A stretch of 64,000 nt of DNA from Pyrrhosoma nymphula. Lineage: Eukaryota; Arthropoda; Insecta; Odonata; Coenagrionidae. The notes beneath the pieces were generated by a model. The model ran no database searches and was not told where the DNA came from. It worked only from the letters and a program-made list of their open reading frames with translations. The position numbers and the translations under genes were made by a program. The stretch covers positions 31,241,614 to 31,305,613 of the forward strand of contig OY754334.1 of NCBI GenBank assembly GCA_963573305.1, read 5' to 3'. Below are positions 19,981 through 32,564 of this stretch, piece after piece; within the stretch, counting starts at the first letter, position 1, and each line of letters opens with the position of its first letter.

Positions 19981-22080
19981 CGTCTTTTCTCAGCTATCCA
20001 AGCCCGGAATCTCACGGCCAGCGACTGACCCAATTATTGCTCCTATATGGGTCTGTACTCATAAGTTCGTGGTCAGAACTATCGTCTTGAAGTCTACAAA
20101 TCCGCGGATACAATGATTTGGGGTTTTTCGCAAGTAAGTTATTACATCTTCACCAAAGTAATACGGAAATCTGCTGGATATCAGATACAACCTGGGAATA
20201 GGTTTTATTAAAACGATTGATCCTCCAAGTAAGTTCTCAATCTGCGGGAGAATAGATATCTGAGGTAATGCGTCGTTACTCTGGCGTTGATAGTGTTACA
20301 ATTTTGTGGACCCTTCACTGGATACCATAATGAGTTTTCCTCATACCTCTGGTACCGCACAGCTTTCGGCTTTTTATGGAGCCAGTTTCGTTATCAATAT
20401 TAGAGAAGTTGACGCAGTCGTCCGTTCCACTGTAAGCTTCTTCAAAATTTGCCAGTTCGGTGACAGAAGATGGGCACGGTTTCCTACTGGTGATAGGGTT
20501 GATTTTCTGGCAGGAGATTCCACATCCTTCATGCCATAATGCAGAGAAAAGATGACGTATTAACGATAAACCTAACTTGGCATTATAGTTGCATCGTGAC
20601 AAGAAACACGAATCATTGAGTTAACTTTTAGAAACAATTTCCAAAACAGCCAAGTCCGACAGCCATCGAAAAAAAACAATTTCACTTTTGATCTGTTAAA
20701 TGATAGCAGATAAAATAGTAAACACTATAACAGGTAATAACTTATCAAAAAGAAGAATATTAAATAGTGATGAAATATTGAAACCTCAACACACTAAGCA
20801 AGAAAAAAAACTTATTCAATGATAAATATATTGAGAGGAGTTGCAATACGTATAAGAACTCTGGAGTACGGGCTTTTCCCTTTCTAATTTTAACACTGAA
20901 GCTAAACACATTAGAATGGCACACGCGATGACGAAAAATGAAGCTATGTGAGCAAGGCTATGCGGTCGCGAAGGAAGATATTATTATCCAGAAACAATAT
21001 TACAGAAACATTAAACTAAGCCAAAAAAGAAATATTACAGGAGACGAATAACACTCACGCTAATATATTCGTAGTTACCTTCTTCATGCAACATACAAAA
21101 CTGCTGAAATGTTTTTTAATCCAAATTATTTTGGTCTCCAGATCCACAAAATGCCCAACAGGATACCACATTTCCGCATAGAATTCACATCAATTACACG
21201 TACATTCCACATTAACTTTACGAATATGTATACAAGATATATACATCCCACGTGGAAACTCATTTCCTCTCAGTATCCACTATAATTTCATTCCGCTAGT
21301 CAATCCTACCTGGAGAACTCAAACTCCATGGAATTTTCATTTTGTAAATTGATGTTGTCAAATTCGACGAAAGGAAACAGCTCCCGTTTCATTTTCTGTC
21401 AATCTATTACACTATCCCACTTCTTCCATGGCATGAATAAGGATACCATATTCCCAGTAGAATTGTTAAAACATACGTCATGCTATGTTAAATACGGTAG
21501 ATGTTGAGCAAAGTCAAGTAGGAACACGCTCTTGAGCAATTCCTGTAAATTTTTTCTCACAATATATCTTTCGTCCCACTATCACCCAATGCAGCAATTG
21601 AAAGGGCACTAACCAGGTCCAGACACAATCATTTCCTTTTATTTGGAGGATTCTGGACACTATTTCCCCGAACACACAACTCTTCCATGACGAATGCGTC
21701 ACACACAACCAGATTTGAACTATAATTAAGAGCAATGAGCATTATTTACCACTTAATAGATTATTTTGTATACAGAAATGCCAGTATGTACGGTCCATTT
21801 ATTTTTTAAGAAGCCAACAACACAATTAACAAAAGTAGAATTATACCGTCCACATTCTCCAAGTCCTCTCCCATGCTCTGTAGATCTCCCCTTGGATAGG
21901 ACACAGAAATGTGGTCAAAACAAGAGAAAAAATGTAACAACGTGCATTACCCAACAATGGTGCGAAGGTACGATAAATCAAGGGTACTTTTGGACCATAC
22001 GACAAGAACCCCCACCTCCTGACAGGGTTAGGAGTTCATCAGCTCACAGAAGAGTACCTGAAAAAACAGAAGTTTGCCTT
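19981..22080 (+). repeat. Diverged dispersed copy of array-type sequence
   Basis: The segment starts with CTATCCAAGCCCGGAATCTC, matching 37140-37170. It then follows the order of the array unit: GCCAGTTCGGTGACAGAAGA (20451), CATAATGCAGAG (20540), CTCACGCTAATATATTCGTA (21054), GGTCTCCAGATCCACAAAAT (21132) and CCGTCCACATTCTCCAAGTC (about 21847). Similarity is interrupted at 21280-21780 by sequence shared instead with 35800-36240. It is older and more diverged than the array units. No gene is supported in it. Confidence 0.75.
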
Positions 22081-25000
22081 TAAGATGTACAAATTATAAA
22101 ATGTGAAAACATTCAATCAAGCAAGGTAAATACTATTTGCACAAGGAAGCAAGCCCGAGAACTTACCTCCAAAATCTGATGCTCTGACGCAGCACATTTT
22201 TCGGTCACACTACCAGGTAAATTCTTCTGCTTGGTTTCGAAAAGCGTTCTTACTTAACACTAATTATAAAACTTGATGATTTCGTTGTGTTAGACCTGCG
22301 TCTGGCTGTCGGAGCATATCACAGAACCTACCCTACCGGAGGTCACAGAGTGCGGTTGGCGATACAGAGAAAATGACCGTTTGAAGCCAAAATTACTTAC
22401 GCTGGAGTCTGTGACACCTTGAATAAGGCACTTCCGGTTCTTGGGGCGTGAGATAACATAATGTTCGGCTTCAGCACCCTCGTGAATCCCTAGAACCATA
22501 CCCAACACGACGAAAAACTACCCAAATTAAAACGGGTTCAATTTTTACATTTTAACGTCCGCCCTTTGGATTTTGAGCCCCCCCACCCCGCGCAATCGCA
22601 GGTAATCTTTGACTCCTTCTAGTCGTTATTCTGCTCACATCCGAAAAAGCACCCGATACAATTGTTGGTTTAAGCACTAACTTTCACTCAACAAGCCCTC
22701 AGCATATTAATAACATCCACACTTTAGTTGACTTTGATTTTTCCTACCTTTATATTTTGAGTCATGTTTAGGGCCTAATAACGAAGCAACAAATTCCTTA
22801 AAAAGGCTAGGCTTAACTTAATCGAAGTCATGACGCAGGACTCTCAAATAACTATATAATCCTTTAATATTTATTTTTTAAATTTTTAATAAATAAATAA
22901 ACTTTTACAAAAACAACTTTTTTTTAAATAACACACACGACCCTTGTTTTGATTAGTAATTATCATCATCAGGCGTTTATATCAATGTTTTGTTTGTTTA
23001 TCTATGGTAGTCGACGTTATGTGTCGTCAGAGGAAGGTCGTGAATGAGGGGAGGTGATGAGGTTCTTCGAAACGGAGACAGGGGAGAAGGGTGGGTACAG
23101 ACACTCATGAATGAAGGTGATGCCTGAGTCATTCACAATTTTCAAAATTTCTAGCTATTCTGGTGAGTCAAGTTATTGTCAAGTCAAGCTCATTGCAAAA
23201 TTTTAAAATCTCCAGTTCAAAATAACGCTTATGGTTGTAACATAATAAGTAATTAGCAAAATTACTTTTGCTATTATTGTTACTTTTATCAGCATTCAAA
23301 TGTTCTTTTCTTCACACACAGAAGCTTCTTTCTTTCTGTCACACGCAGACACCATTACACTCACTGCATGTTAATGCATATACCCCACATCTATCTATTT
23401 TGTCTATCTGGTCTTTACCTTTCACAAGGAGCCTTCTGAGAGTAGTACTTAGTTTGAAAAAAACATAGAATTTATCTCTTGGTGAACTTTTTGCAAATTT
23501 TATGAAATAATGCGTCCAGGTATGTAAACGCGCACCACTGCTTCTCCTACATCTCCAGCACCCGCACCTATCAACAGCGCCATAACAAAGTAACGGTGAA
23601 TGAAGGAACCCTTCTTTGAACTCGCATAAGTATCGGCATAGAGTAAGTAAATATAGAGTGACAACGAGATAGGGAGATTAGGATAAAATTTTTTACATGA
23701 TATTTTGGCCGAGAGTTGGAAGAGGTTTATCAAAGTAGCAGTATAATCTGGAACAATTGAGCTCGGCTTAAACTTCGGCACACGGACACTTAATTCAGTG
23801 TCGCTTCATTGAAATAACGTTCTAATGGTACTGTCGGTATCAGTATGATTACTAATCGACACATAGCGACGTATGTCAAGCCCGTCAAGCCGCGTCAAAC
23901 CTCCGAGCGAAGGCTACGGTCAAGCCGTCTGTGCAAATATTTGAATTTTAATTTCAGAACAGATAAAATCGTGAGTGTGAGACTAAAGGAAACATGAATT
24001 TAATGTTGTTTTAAATATTAACTAGTAAAAAAACACAAAAATATTCAGAGGATATTCAGAAGCCACAGGGTTCTTATATCATTATATTTATTGTAAATTA
24101 TTCACTGAATCGTAAATGAATTATAAAGAACGCCTTCTTTCTCCATATTGTTTCAAAAAAAGAAGATAAGGATGATTTGATAATTTGTAGTTGTTGTGGA
24201 AAGCTCCATTGACATATTGACCAAATATTAATGAAACGGCAATCATCCGCAATGCTTTTATATATCTTTTAACTCTATACTTATCAACTACAACGAGTTA
24301 GAACATAAGACCTGATAAAATTCCCGGGGATATAGGTGTAGCGGAGCTTGACGGTAGTCACATGTGCGAAGCGTGACGTCAGGGAGTGTAAAGTATCTAT
24401 ACAAGAGAGGTGGGACAAAGGGTCCCCCCAGAGGTCCATGAGGATGTACTTCAGTACACCTGTCCACCGATTAACGCTTGATTCATCCTCCACGGTCGTA
24501 GAGAAGAGGTCCTAAATTACCTTAGTCTCCCTGCGGCCAGGTACCATCATGTTTCGCTATACCTTGTACGTTGTATTCATATCATACAGCAGGGGTTGAA
24601 AAACTTGGAGATGGAAGAGCAAGCAACAGTATAAAAATATTTCAAATTCCGTACGTATATTTTAAATGATTTTGATAACTTGCATTCAATAATCGTAACG
24701 TGTAATATTTATCATGAATTCATCAAATAAAGAAAATAATAATTATATGTATAAACTCAGTCGAAAATTCAATTAAGTTAAGTAAGTCATTATCATTTTC
24801 AAATTCACTTCATAGCCATATGTCGGTAACCAAAAGGGCTGCATATAGTTCGCTCGCCGCAGTTTGTCGAAACCTATCATCGACCAAATCTAAAACTTTG
24901 AACTCGAACTATACTGCCCTTGGCACATTTTTCTGACACTTTTAAACGTAACTATTGCTCAGAAGTGAGAGGAAGAACGATTAAGCTTGCTGAAGTAGTT

Positions 25001-25355
25001 AACTTACGCGCTATTAGTATGCTAATTTTACGTTAGGTCTCATATAGCCCACGAGTCACCTCAGTTTAATTCACATTTAGTTAATGCCATTCTAACGAGC
25101 AAGTTTCCCTATAGCCACACATAGTCTAAGACATTGCAGGAAAAGGAAATAAATAGGTTGCAACCTTAAAACTATAATGATCATTGTGTTCTGTTAGTAG
25201 AATTAAATAAACGTATTCTGCCTTCTGGGGCTTCTAATATTATGATGAGTAGTTCAAAAATCTTTCCAGAACTATCCGCTGATTTTTTCTCCTTATTACA
25301 TTACCAGCTCTGACCAGCTCGCACATTACCACATTACAAAGTTTCACTTCCAACA
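22081..25355. other. Unassigned sequence flanking the Transib insertion
   Basis: No recognised coding sequence. Noted: a C-run at 22578-22596 (CCCCCCCACCCC), AT-rich tracts near 22870-22930, a pyrimidine-rich stretch at 23270-23420 and several AT-rich open frames below 95 codons without domains. The block ends with CAACACGACG, the left target duplication of the Transib element. Confidence 0.4.
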
Positions 25356-25739
25356 CGACGCACAGTGGGCTGAAATCAGAAAAAGCTGGCCAAAAATCAT
25401 ATCTTCCACATTTTTTAAATTAGAACCATGATTTCTTCACATTTGAATAATTCTAGGCTTCTAATATAAACTCCAAAATATTGGCTCAATTGATGTCACA
25501 AAGGCCTAGTTTTAAACAAAATGGCGGAGATGGTTAAATCTGAAAATCGATTATCTGAACCGTTACGGTATCAAGAGCTAATTTAACTTACAGGGTAGTA
25601 ATTCAAAAGCAGGATGGGTGTAAAAACAATATATTTAATTGTAAAAAATGTAAAATATAAAATTAAAAACAAAAAATAATTATAAATAATAGGTATGAAT
25701 AGATGCCGTTGAATAGGTATGAATACACTAAACTATTAA

Positions 25740-27912
25740 TCATATTCATCAGAGTCGCGTCACTATCCTCATCGGAAATGGTGGGCAGTTCCGTCAGAAG
25801 GTCCCAAGCTTCGTTTGGTATATTTTTCTTTATTTTGGTATATCATATGCTGATATAAAAGGATCTGAAGTAAGGAGAGGCCTTCGGAAAAGATCCTCGA
25901 ATTCAACAGATCGCGAAATTTTTCGCGTATGATGCGCCCGGTATCTTCGTATGTCCTTGTGCCTGTTCTAGGGCTTCCTCTGATAGCTGGACTATCGGGA
26001 GCACTACCGCCTTTGCAATAGTCGCTCCATGAAGGAGCACTTTGTGGACAGTAGATGGCATGTGATACCATGGGTACAACTTTACATAATGAGAAGCAGT
26101 GCTGGAGCAGTAGTCAGAGAACGCGGTATGATTTATTTGAAGCCCAGATGATAGGGTTTCAAAATTGTGGAAAATATTACAATAATTTCCTCATCAATAC
26201 CTAGAATTGGAACAGAAATACGTTGTAATTATTTGGTAATCTACAAGTTATATGCTGGTCATAGACCTTCAATTTTGGGAATATTCTTAAAGCAATAAAT
26301 TGCTGACATACCGCAAGTTTCCGACGAAATCTTAGGATTGGAAAAAAGCGTCGGGGAGTGTTTCCATCACTAGTTGTTCCTTGGCCAGGATTTGGTATGT
26401 CTATTAAAAGTTCCTCTTGGATTTCTTTCTTCCTCTTTTCCAATACATTTTTACTCCTATTGGTAGCTTTGGTCTGAGAGAAATCACGAAAATCATTCAG
26501 GTGAAAATGTGGCTAATTATAGATATATTAGAATAATAAATGGGGCATTATAAGAATACATTATACTAAGTACCAACATCTAACTTTTCACTTACCCTCC
26601 ATTTCTTAATTTTCATGCGATAAGAGATTCGGAGAAGACACTCAAAGAATCGTATGTAACAATGGAGTGGAGGTAATCTAAATGATTTTTTTATTCATCC
26701 ACCACCATTGAATTCACCCTCTGGAGCTCATACATCTCAGAAATGTTTGCGCCACATACGTAGTCGTTTAGAAACAGTTATCAATTAAAACATGAGATCA
26801 AAAATATGTTCGATTTTTGTTTACCAGATGCTAAGTCCAACATTTGCAGATACACGAGAGAGGTGGTGAAAAAGCTGTCATCATTCCAATCTAATTTCTG
26901 CCACATTTGGTTGTAGCAAGTGACCAGAGCTTCCATCGAAACCCCACTTACATATCAATTTAGACGTTGAGGCGAAAATATCGTTGCCTAACCCTTCAAT
27001 GCAAGAAATAATTCTTGCAGCCCTATGGTAATGCAGAGACTGTAATTCTACTTCATACTTCTCTTATGAAATGGTTATCCCTTCCGGATGAGTCACCTTT
27101 TTTGCTGCTTTTACCCCATCATAATTTGGATATTTATTGTGCCCATGAAATTTCGCCGTTTCCCGAATGAGGAGAGATTTGCTCTTCGTGAATTGCGCCG
27201 TCATAATCAGAGAAACAGCTTCCTCTTCCTAGAGCTCTCTTTTTGAAGCGTCTTTAGCCCTCCATTTAGAAATCATTCGCTTTCCTCTTGTTGGGGTTGT
27301 AGTTGTCACCTCTTTCATAACCTCCGCTGCTGCATCGTCTCCGCAGCGCGTAATTCCATGGAAGTTGCTACAGTTAACTCCTCTAGAGAAGTGGAACTTC
27401 TCAATTTCACTACTTTTCTATGCTTAGACCTAGCACTTGCACTATCAAAATCCACTGACGGCCTTCCACGAGGTCTGCTTTCTGTTAAACCGAAAACTAT
27501 GATTAATAAAGAAATATATAATAATATTTCGTTACATAAGAAAACAAGGAATGAAATAATCAGCTAGTTGCTTACGTCTTATCATTTTCCGCTAACATTA
27601 GCACTCACCTGAGGCAGATGCACATAGGAAATATTTTAACACAGCGGCAGGTAATCTTATCGGCTGTTTTAACCAAATTCTATTTTTCTTCACAAATCTG
27701 CTGTTCAATCTGGAGCACTTTCGGAAATAATGATGGAAAAAAACTTTTTGAATGAAGGTCGCAAGCAAAGTTTGTAATTTCCTGTCTCCTTCCAAATTAA
27801 GTTTCTTGTGTAAAAACTCTAGCACGAACGATTTATTCTGATCCATGGACACTCCTCTTTTTTCCAAGAGCACACTAGGTAAATCTTGGCGAGTCACTTT
27901 CGTTGAATCCAT
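25740..27912 (-). pseudogene. Transib transposase (RAG1-core relative), decayed, with introns
   Basis: Exon 1 (27912-27609) starts MDSTKVTRQDLPSVLLEKRG and ends ASAS with donor GTGAGT. A 128-bp intron (27608-27481) ends TTTAACAG, and exon 2 continues in frame with SRPRGRPSVDFDSASA and LEELTVATSMELRAAE. After frameshifts come TAQFTKSKSLLIRETAKFHG and LICKWGFDGSSGH, whose FDG aspartate corresponds to the first catalytic residue, then DDSFFTTSLV with a donor GTAAAC at 26824. Further exons end at 26596 (GTAAGT) and begin at 26473 (TCTCTCAG), giving VLEKRKKEIQEELL and SDGNTPRRFF. Near 26120-25950 lies LYPWYHMPSTVHKVLLHGAT, then LPIVQLSEEALEQAQ. All are Transib landmarks in order. Stops and frameshifts make it inactive. 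Confidence 0.85.
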
Positions 27913-28273
27913 AGCTGGGCAATGACACTGTGAACGTCCTACAGCACAAACCTCGACAACGAATACTGAAGGGAGACTGATGTCAAGCACTCAGCCACAA
28001 ATGAACGGAACACTCTAGCCAATCGCATAGAGGATATATTTTGGAAAGTCACAGTTTGCAGAATGGTAACATGTTGTTGTAACACAATGTTGAAAGTGAA
28101 AGAACAAATCTGGGTGCATAAGGGAGTAGCCGCCACGGACAAAGGGCATAGGGAGCGCGCGGACCGTTAGGCTTAGTGTCGCCCGCTCGCGGCTGCGGGA
28201 TTAGACCCACGGGCAAAAGCATTAGATAGAGGGTACATGCCATGAAGGCAGCGCAAAGAATAAGTGGTATGTA

Positions 28274-31137
28274 CTATCACTTTCAAAAGTCGGTCCACGC
28301 GGTGAGCGCGGCCAACTTCGCATTTCGCTGAATTCGAACTTCGGGTATTGCCTTTGCATTCAGCGACTACTAAGGGCCAACTTGACTTATTTCCACTCAA
28401 CTATGGAGACCCTCGTATGACCTTCTCCCGCTATCGCTGACCAGCCAACTCCCCCGACTCCTAGTGGTAGGCAACGGTAGGCGGAGAATGCGAAAGGGAA
28501 AGGCGTTAGGTGTTTTTCACTCTTACGAGTAGCGGGCTTAATTGTATTCTTGATAAATCGAGGAAATAGATCGACGAGCCGACCACCACAAAGCAATATT
28601 TTGAGGATAATTCTCGACTTTGCGTTTTACCCTGGACAACTAACTCCCCGAACCTTTTTCCTATTGAGAATGCGTAGGGTAACATTGTGAATGAGTGGCA
28701 TTACGACGGAGAAAGAACCGAGTAAAACTTTATAAGTCTACATACGGGATGTTTGGAATTCTTTAAGCCAACGTCCCCGTGTAATAGAATATTTGGTTGG
28801 GTCTATGCAGTCGCGATTACGATCTGCAACTGAAAATTATGGCGATATTACGAAATATTAATGTTGTTCTCTGATGAATGAACATTTTGTTTTAGATTTC
28901 TGTTACCATATGTAATTTACTGAAAATGACTATTCCAAATTATCTAGTACACTTTTCTTCCTAACCTTATCAAATTTTGACTCATTCCCATTAATTTTCG
29001 CTGCAAAAGAACGCCAACTTTAAGTTTAAATCACAACTTCTATTTCGTTTGAATCTATTCTAAATAACGAGAACTTTTTTCATGTTGCTTGTTTGAAAAT
29101 CTTATATTTTATATACGAGCAGTTTTTCATCGTAGGCATTTTTAATTGGAGAGCATGTCTTCTCTGAGAGCGAGAAGTCAATTAAGTTATTTCTCCACTG
29201 AAGGAAAACTCATTGAAAAATGACCGCATTCATTTCTGATAAATTACAATCCACTTTTTGTAGCTTCATTCGCCACAGTTTTGCATTTATTTAATCCTAA
29301 TTAGGGTTTTATCCTTTTTTAGGTAATATCGTAAAGTATAATTTTCAGTAATGATATGTGTTGGATGAAATAGGTATGACTTCGCTTTGCGTATTTAGAA
29401 ATCAGCTTCGAGCGGCGTTACACCGAAGGCATGTTTCAATATTAATTTTGCTTTATAGTCTGTAATTCGTCTTAAATTGTTTTTATTGGTCTGTTAAATG
29501 CATTGCGACTGTGTTTAGGAAGTTAATACAAAACAAAGATTCATTCACTGCAAGTATATCCATCACTCAGCTGTCCGTTCCTGAACGAACCTCTAATTTC
29601 TAGAAGCTATGTTCACTATGGTGGCAACATATTCTGGAGATGTCGTAAAACTCCACTGACCTCTCTGACTAAGGAATCTATCAGTCACGCAATGGGGGTT
29701 GCTAGCTAAAGAAATTTTTGTGAAATCCAAGGTATCAAACGCACGACGTAATTTTAATTAGGTAGCTATTTTTTTGCTCCTTTGGACTTTTTGCTACTAC
29801 ACTTTCACGCGCACTGACGAGAAATGAGCTGCTGAGGAGATATAAGGGAGTTTAAACTGTTTAAATCTGTCAATCCTTTAGCATAAATAGATTGGTTTGA
29901 TAAATCAATATATCCAATCGCAAGGCAATCAATTAATAAATTCAGTTTGAATACATTCTCGTAAAAGCAATGCCTTACTGAGAAAAACATTGTGTGCCTC
30001 ATTGTGAGAGTACTTAAAAGCTCTATGCCAAATTCAGTGCCCTTGACTTCGGTCACAAAAAAGTTGTGATATTTTCGTGGCACAAATAATAGGCTAAGAG
30101 TTAGCGTTTCCAGGCTTGGATTGTTTCCTTTCATTATGCCCAGATTATTTTCAAAAATTAATTAAGTAGTGACCGATCACTAGTCATTACCTTGAGGGAA
30201 ATTCGGAGTGAATATTGAATAAATCTCAATTCCCGATTGATCGGACTCCCATCAGTTACTCATCCCAGGTGAATACTCGGCGTTAATTTTTCCCGTATTG
30301 GTGTTTATGAAAGGTTTTATAATTATGCGCCTAAACTTCCAGTGTACTCCCTTTTTCTGCAGTAATATTTATTATTCTCATCCAATGTACTCTGTCAAAA
30401 AGTCTTCCAGCAGTCAAAGAAGCAAATACAGACATAGTGGCTATTATCTATAAATAAATGTTAGAATACTCATCACCAGAAATGCGTTTCGCGTCCCGCT
30501 CTCTTTCCTTAACCCATACTGCTGGTCTTCACCGAGGAAGTCTTCTGCCCTTTCCCCGATTTCATTTTAACAGCTATCTCAGCTATTTTTATTACGTGCG
30601 AAATAAAAATTCTGATCTCTTAACATTATCTTTATTTTCTCATTGTCGGGAAAGGTTTCCGAGCTGATTTTGCAGCAGTGGATTTTGGCAACGTATTTAC
30701 TATAACTTTATAAATTACTAGTTTTCCTGTATGCAAACGAGGCTACTATATGTCCCCTTTGCGCAGGACTAATGATTCTTGCCATGACGACCCATTTCAT
30801 AAGGAGAGTACGGGAAATTATCGCCTTCTTTCTCCAACAAGAAATACCGGCCGAAGTCCTTCCACAAGAAAGACCCAGCCGAAAACACTTCACGGGTTCT
30901 TCGGCTTGCGCAATCTTATGGGAGTGGGGGTTGGGATTGTTTTGGCTATTCGTTGTCGGAGGGAGAAGGTCACGCGAGTTCTCTTAGCGAGTAAAAAGCA
31001 AACTCAAGTTGTGCCTGTCGTAGCAGTAAAATTGGCCCCCAGAAGTCATGGAACGCGTATGCAAACGTGAAGCTCGATTTCAACAGAACACGGAGATGGT
31101 CGCGCTCACCGTGTGGACCGACTTTTGAAAGTGATAG
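28274..31137. mobile_element. Long-TIR DNA element nested in the Transib
   Basis: The left end CTATCACTTTCAAAAGTCGG continues TCCACGCGGTGAGCGCG. The right end, reversed, matches it over about 38 bases with one mismatch (CACGCGG against CACACGG). Weaker inverted similarity continues inwards: left CAACTTGACTTATTTC, GACCTTCTCCCGC and CCAACTCCCCCGACTCC correspond to the reversed right CAACTTGAGTTTGC, GACCTTCTCCCTC and CCAACCCCCACTCCC. The ends sit in GTAC palindromes at 28271-28274 and 31137-31140, so the duplication is TA or GTAC and cannot be decided. No transposase is recognised inside, so the element is non-autonomous or wholly decayed. Confidence 0.75.
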
Positions 31138-31796
31138 TACAGTGCACTCAAGATTTAGGGAAAATCCAGCCTCTCAAACAGACTGCTACGTATTTAACGC
31201 CAAGTTCCTCAGTGCCTACCACGTGTGTGGTGCGTCAAGGGGCGCGAGACCCGCTTGACATCATTTTGCTTTACAACGAAAAAAAAGGAGTGCAAGTTGG
31301 TGCAAGATATTTCTTTTCCGTCGAATAATATAGACTTCAATCTAACTCCTGGTGTTTATATCTCAGGAGCGGCAAGCGGCGATAAGTACTTTTATCCTAG
31401 CAACATGTAAAAAATGATAAAAAACAGTGATATTTTAAACAAATTATAAAGTTATTAAATAAAGGGTTGACCGCAAGACATTGAGCTCTTAAATATCTAG
31501 ATGAATAATACTATAAACGTATATTCTTAAAATTGTCTGGTTCCTTATGATATTCCATTGCCTGGGAAACAAACTTTGAAATATTTCGGAAAAATCGCGC
31601 ATTCCAGATTTCATTGATATTTATTAATTTTTGGCGGGCTGTAATAATTTGATATATACTTTTGAAAAAAAATAAACTTCAGTTTTAGATCACATGGACC
31701 TTCTAAAATGTGGATTTTTCATTCCCGGTTCTGAATAAAAAAGTCGAAAATTGGATTTTTGGCCAGCTTTTTTCGATTTCAGCCCACTGTGCGACG

Positions 31797-32564
31797 CGCC
31801 GAATAAGACCGCGGAAAAATTGGTTGTTGCCATAGGCGTATCTAGAAGCGTCTGAAATGAGATGATGCCCCCTATCTTTGTACACTAAAATATTATAAAA
31901 TAAAAGATTGATTGAGGTTTAACTCGAATCTTCGGTTTGTTTAATCGGACGTATCTGTAAATTTTAGCCCGCAAACAGGTTACATTAAACCACCCTTCTT
32001 ACTATCATAAATATTACATCAATATTAATGTTGTTCGCCGAATTATACCTCATGCCCTGAACGTCTGCTTCATTCAATCAATTCCAAATAATATATGTTT
32101 TTATCACTCCGCTTCCAAAAACAATGCTCATTAATTCGTTTCAAGCATGCGGGCTAGTTGTCGGGCCGCCTTCATTGTTTGGGATATACACCAAGTGCTC
32201 CCACAAGAATGTAACTTAAAGTCGATATGCTAATAATAAACACCGAAACACGTGCTCTACGCCAAAATACCAATTAAAGGAAATGGACTTATACCTTTAG
32301 TGATAATCCCTCGGTTTTTCATTGTAAAATATGGTATCCCCCGTTTTTTTATTTTAAAACATGGCAACCCTAATCATGTATAAGAACCGCCTGCTATAGT
32401 CTTCTCAATCAGCTGTCAAGAAATAGGTTATAAAGATATATTTACTGTGGTAATTTAAAAAATATCATTGCTATACTATATGATTACCTTCGCTTGGATA
32501 TGCCTCTTCAAAAGTGAAGTTGTTTTTTTGCGGTTAACTATGATTTGCGTAGTATTGTAAGAAC
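31797..32564. other. Unassigned sequence
   Basis: AT-rich sequence without a recognised gene. The pair TGGTATCCCCCGTTTTTTTA and ATGGCAACCCTAATC at 32330-32375 suggests a small local duplication. Confidence 0.35.

Larger units (their letters stand above)
25361..31791 (-). mobile_element. Transib element with CACAGTG termini and CGACG duplications
   Basis: The left end reads CACAGTGGGCTGAAATCAGA and the right end, reversed, reads CACAGTGGGCTGAAATCGAA, followed on both sides by AAAGCTGGCCAAAAATC. The 5-mer CGACG lies directly outside each end (25356-25360 and 31792-31796). A terminus starting CACAGTG and a GC-rich 5-bp target duplication are hallmarks of Transib, the superfamily from which RAG1 and its CACAGTG recombination signal heptamer derive. 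The element is 6431 bp, but 2864 bp (28274-31137) is a nested insertion, leaving about 3.57 kb, close to a usual Transib. The transposase inside reads leftwards. Confidence 0.9.
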
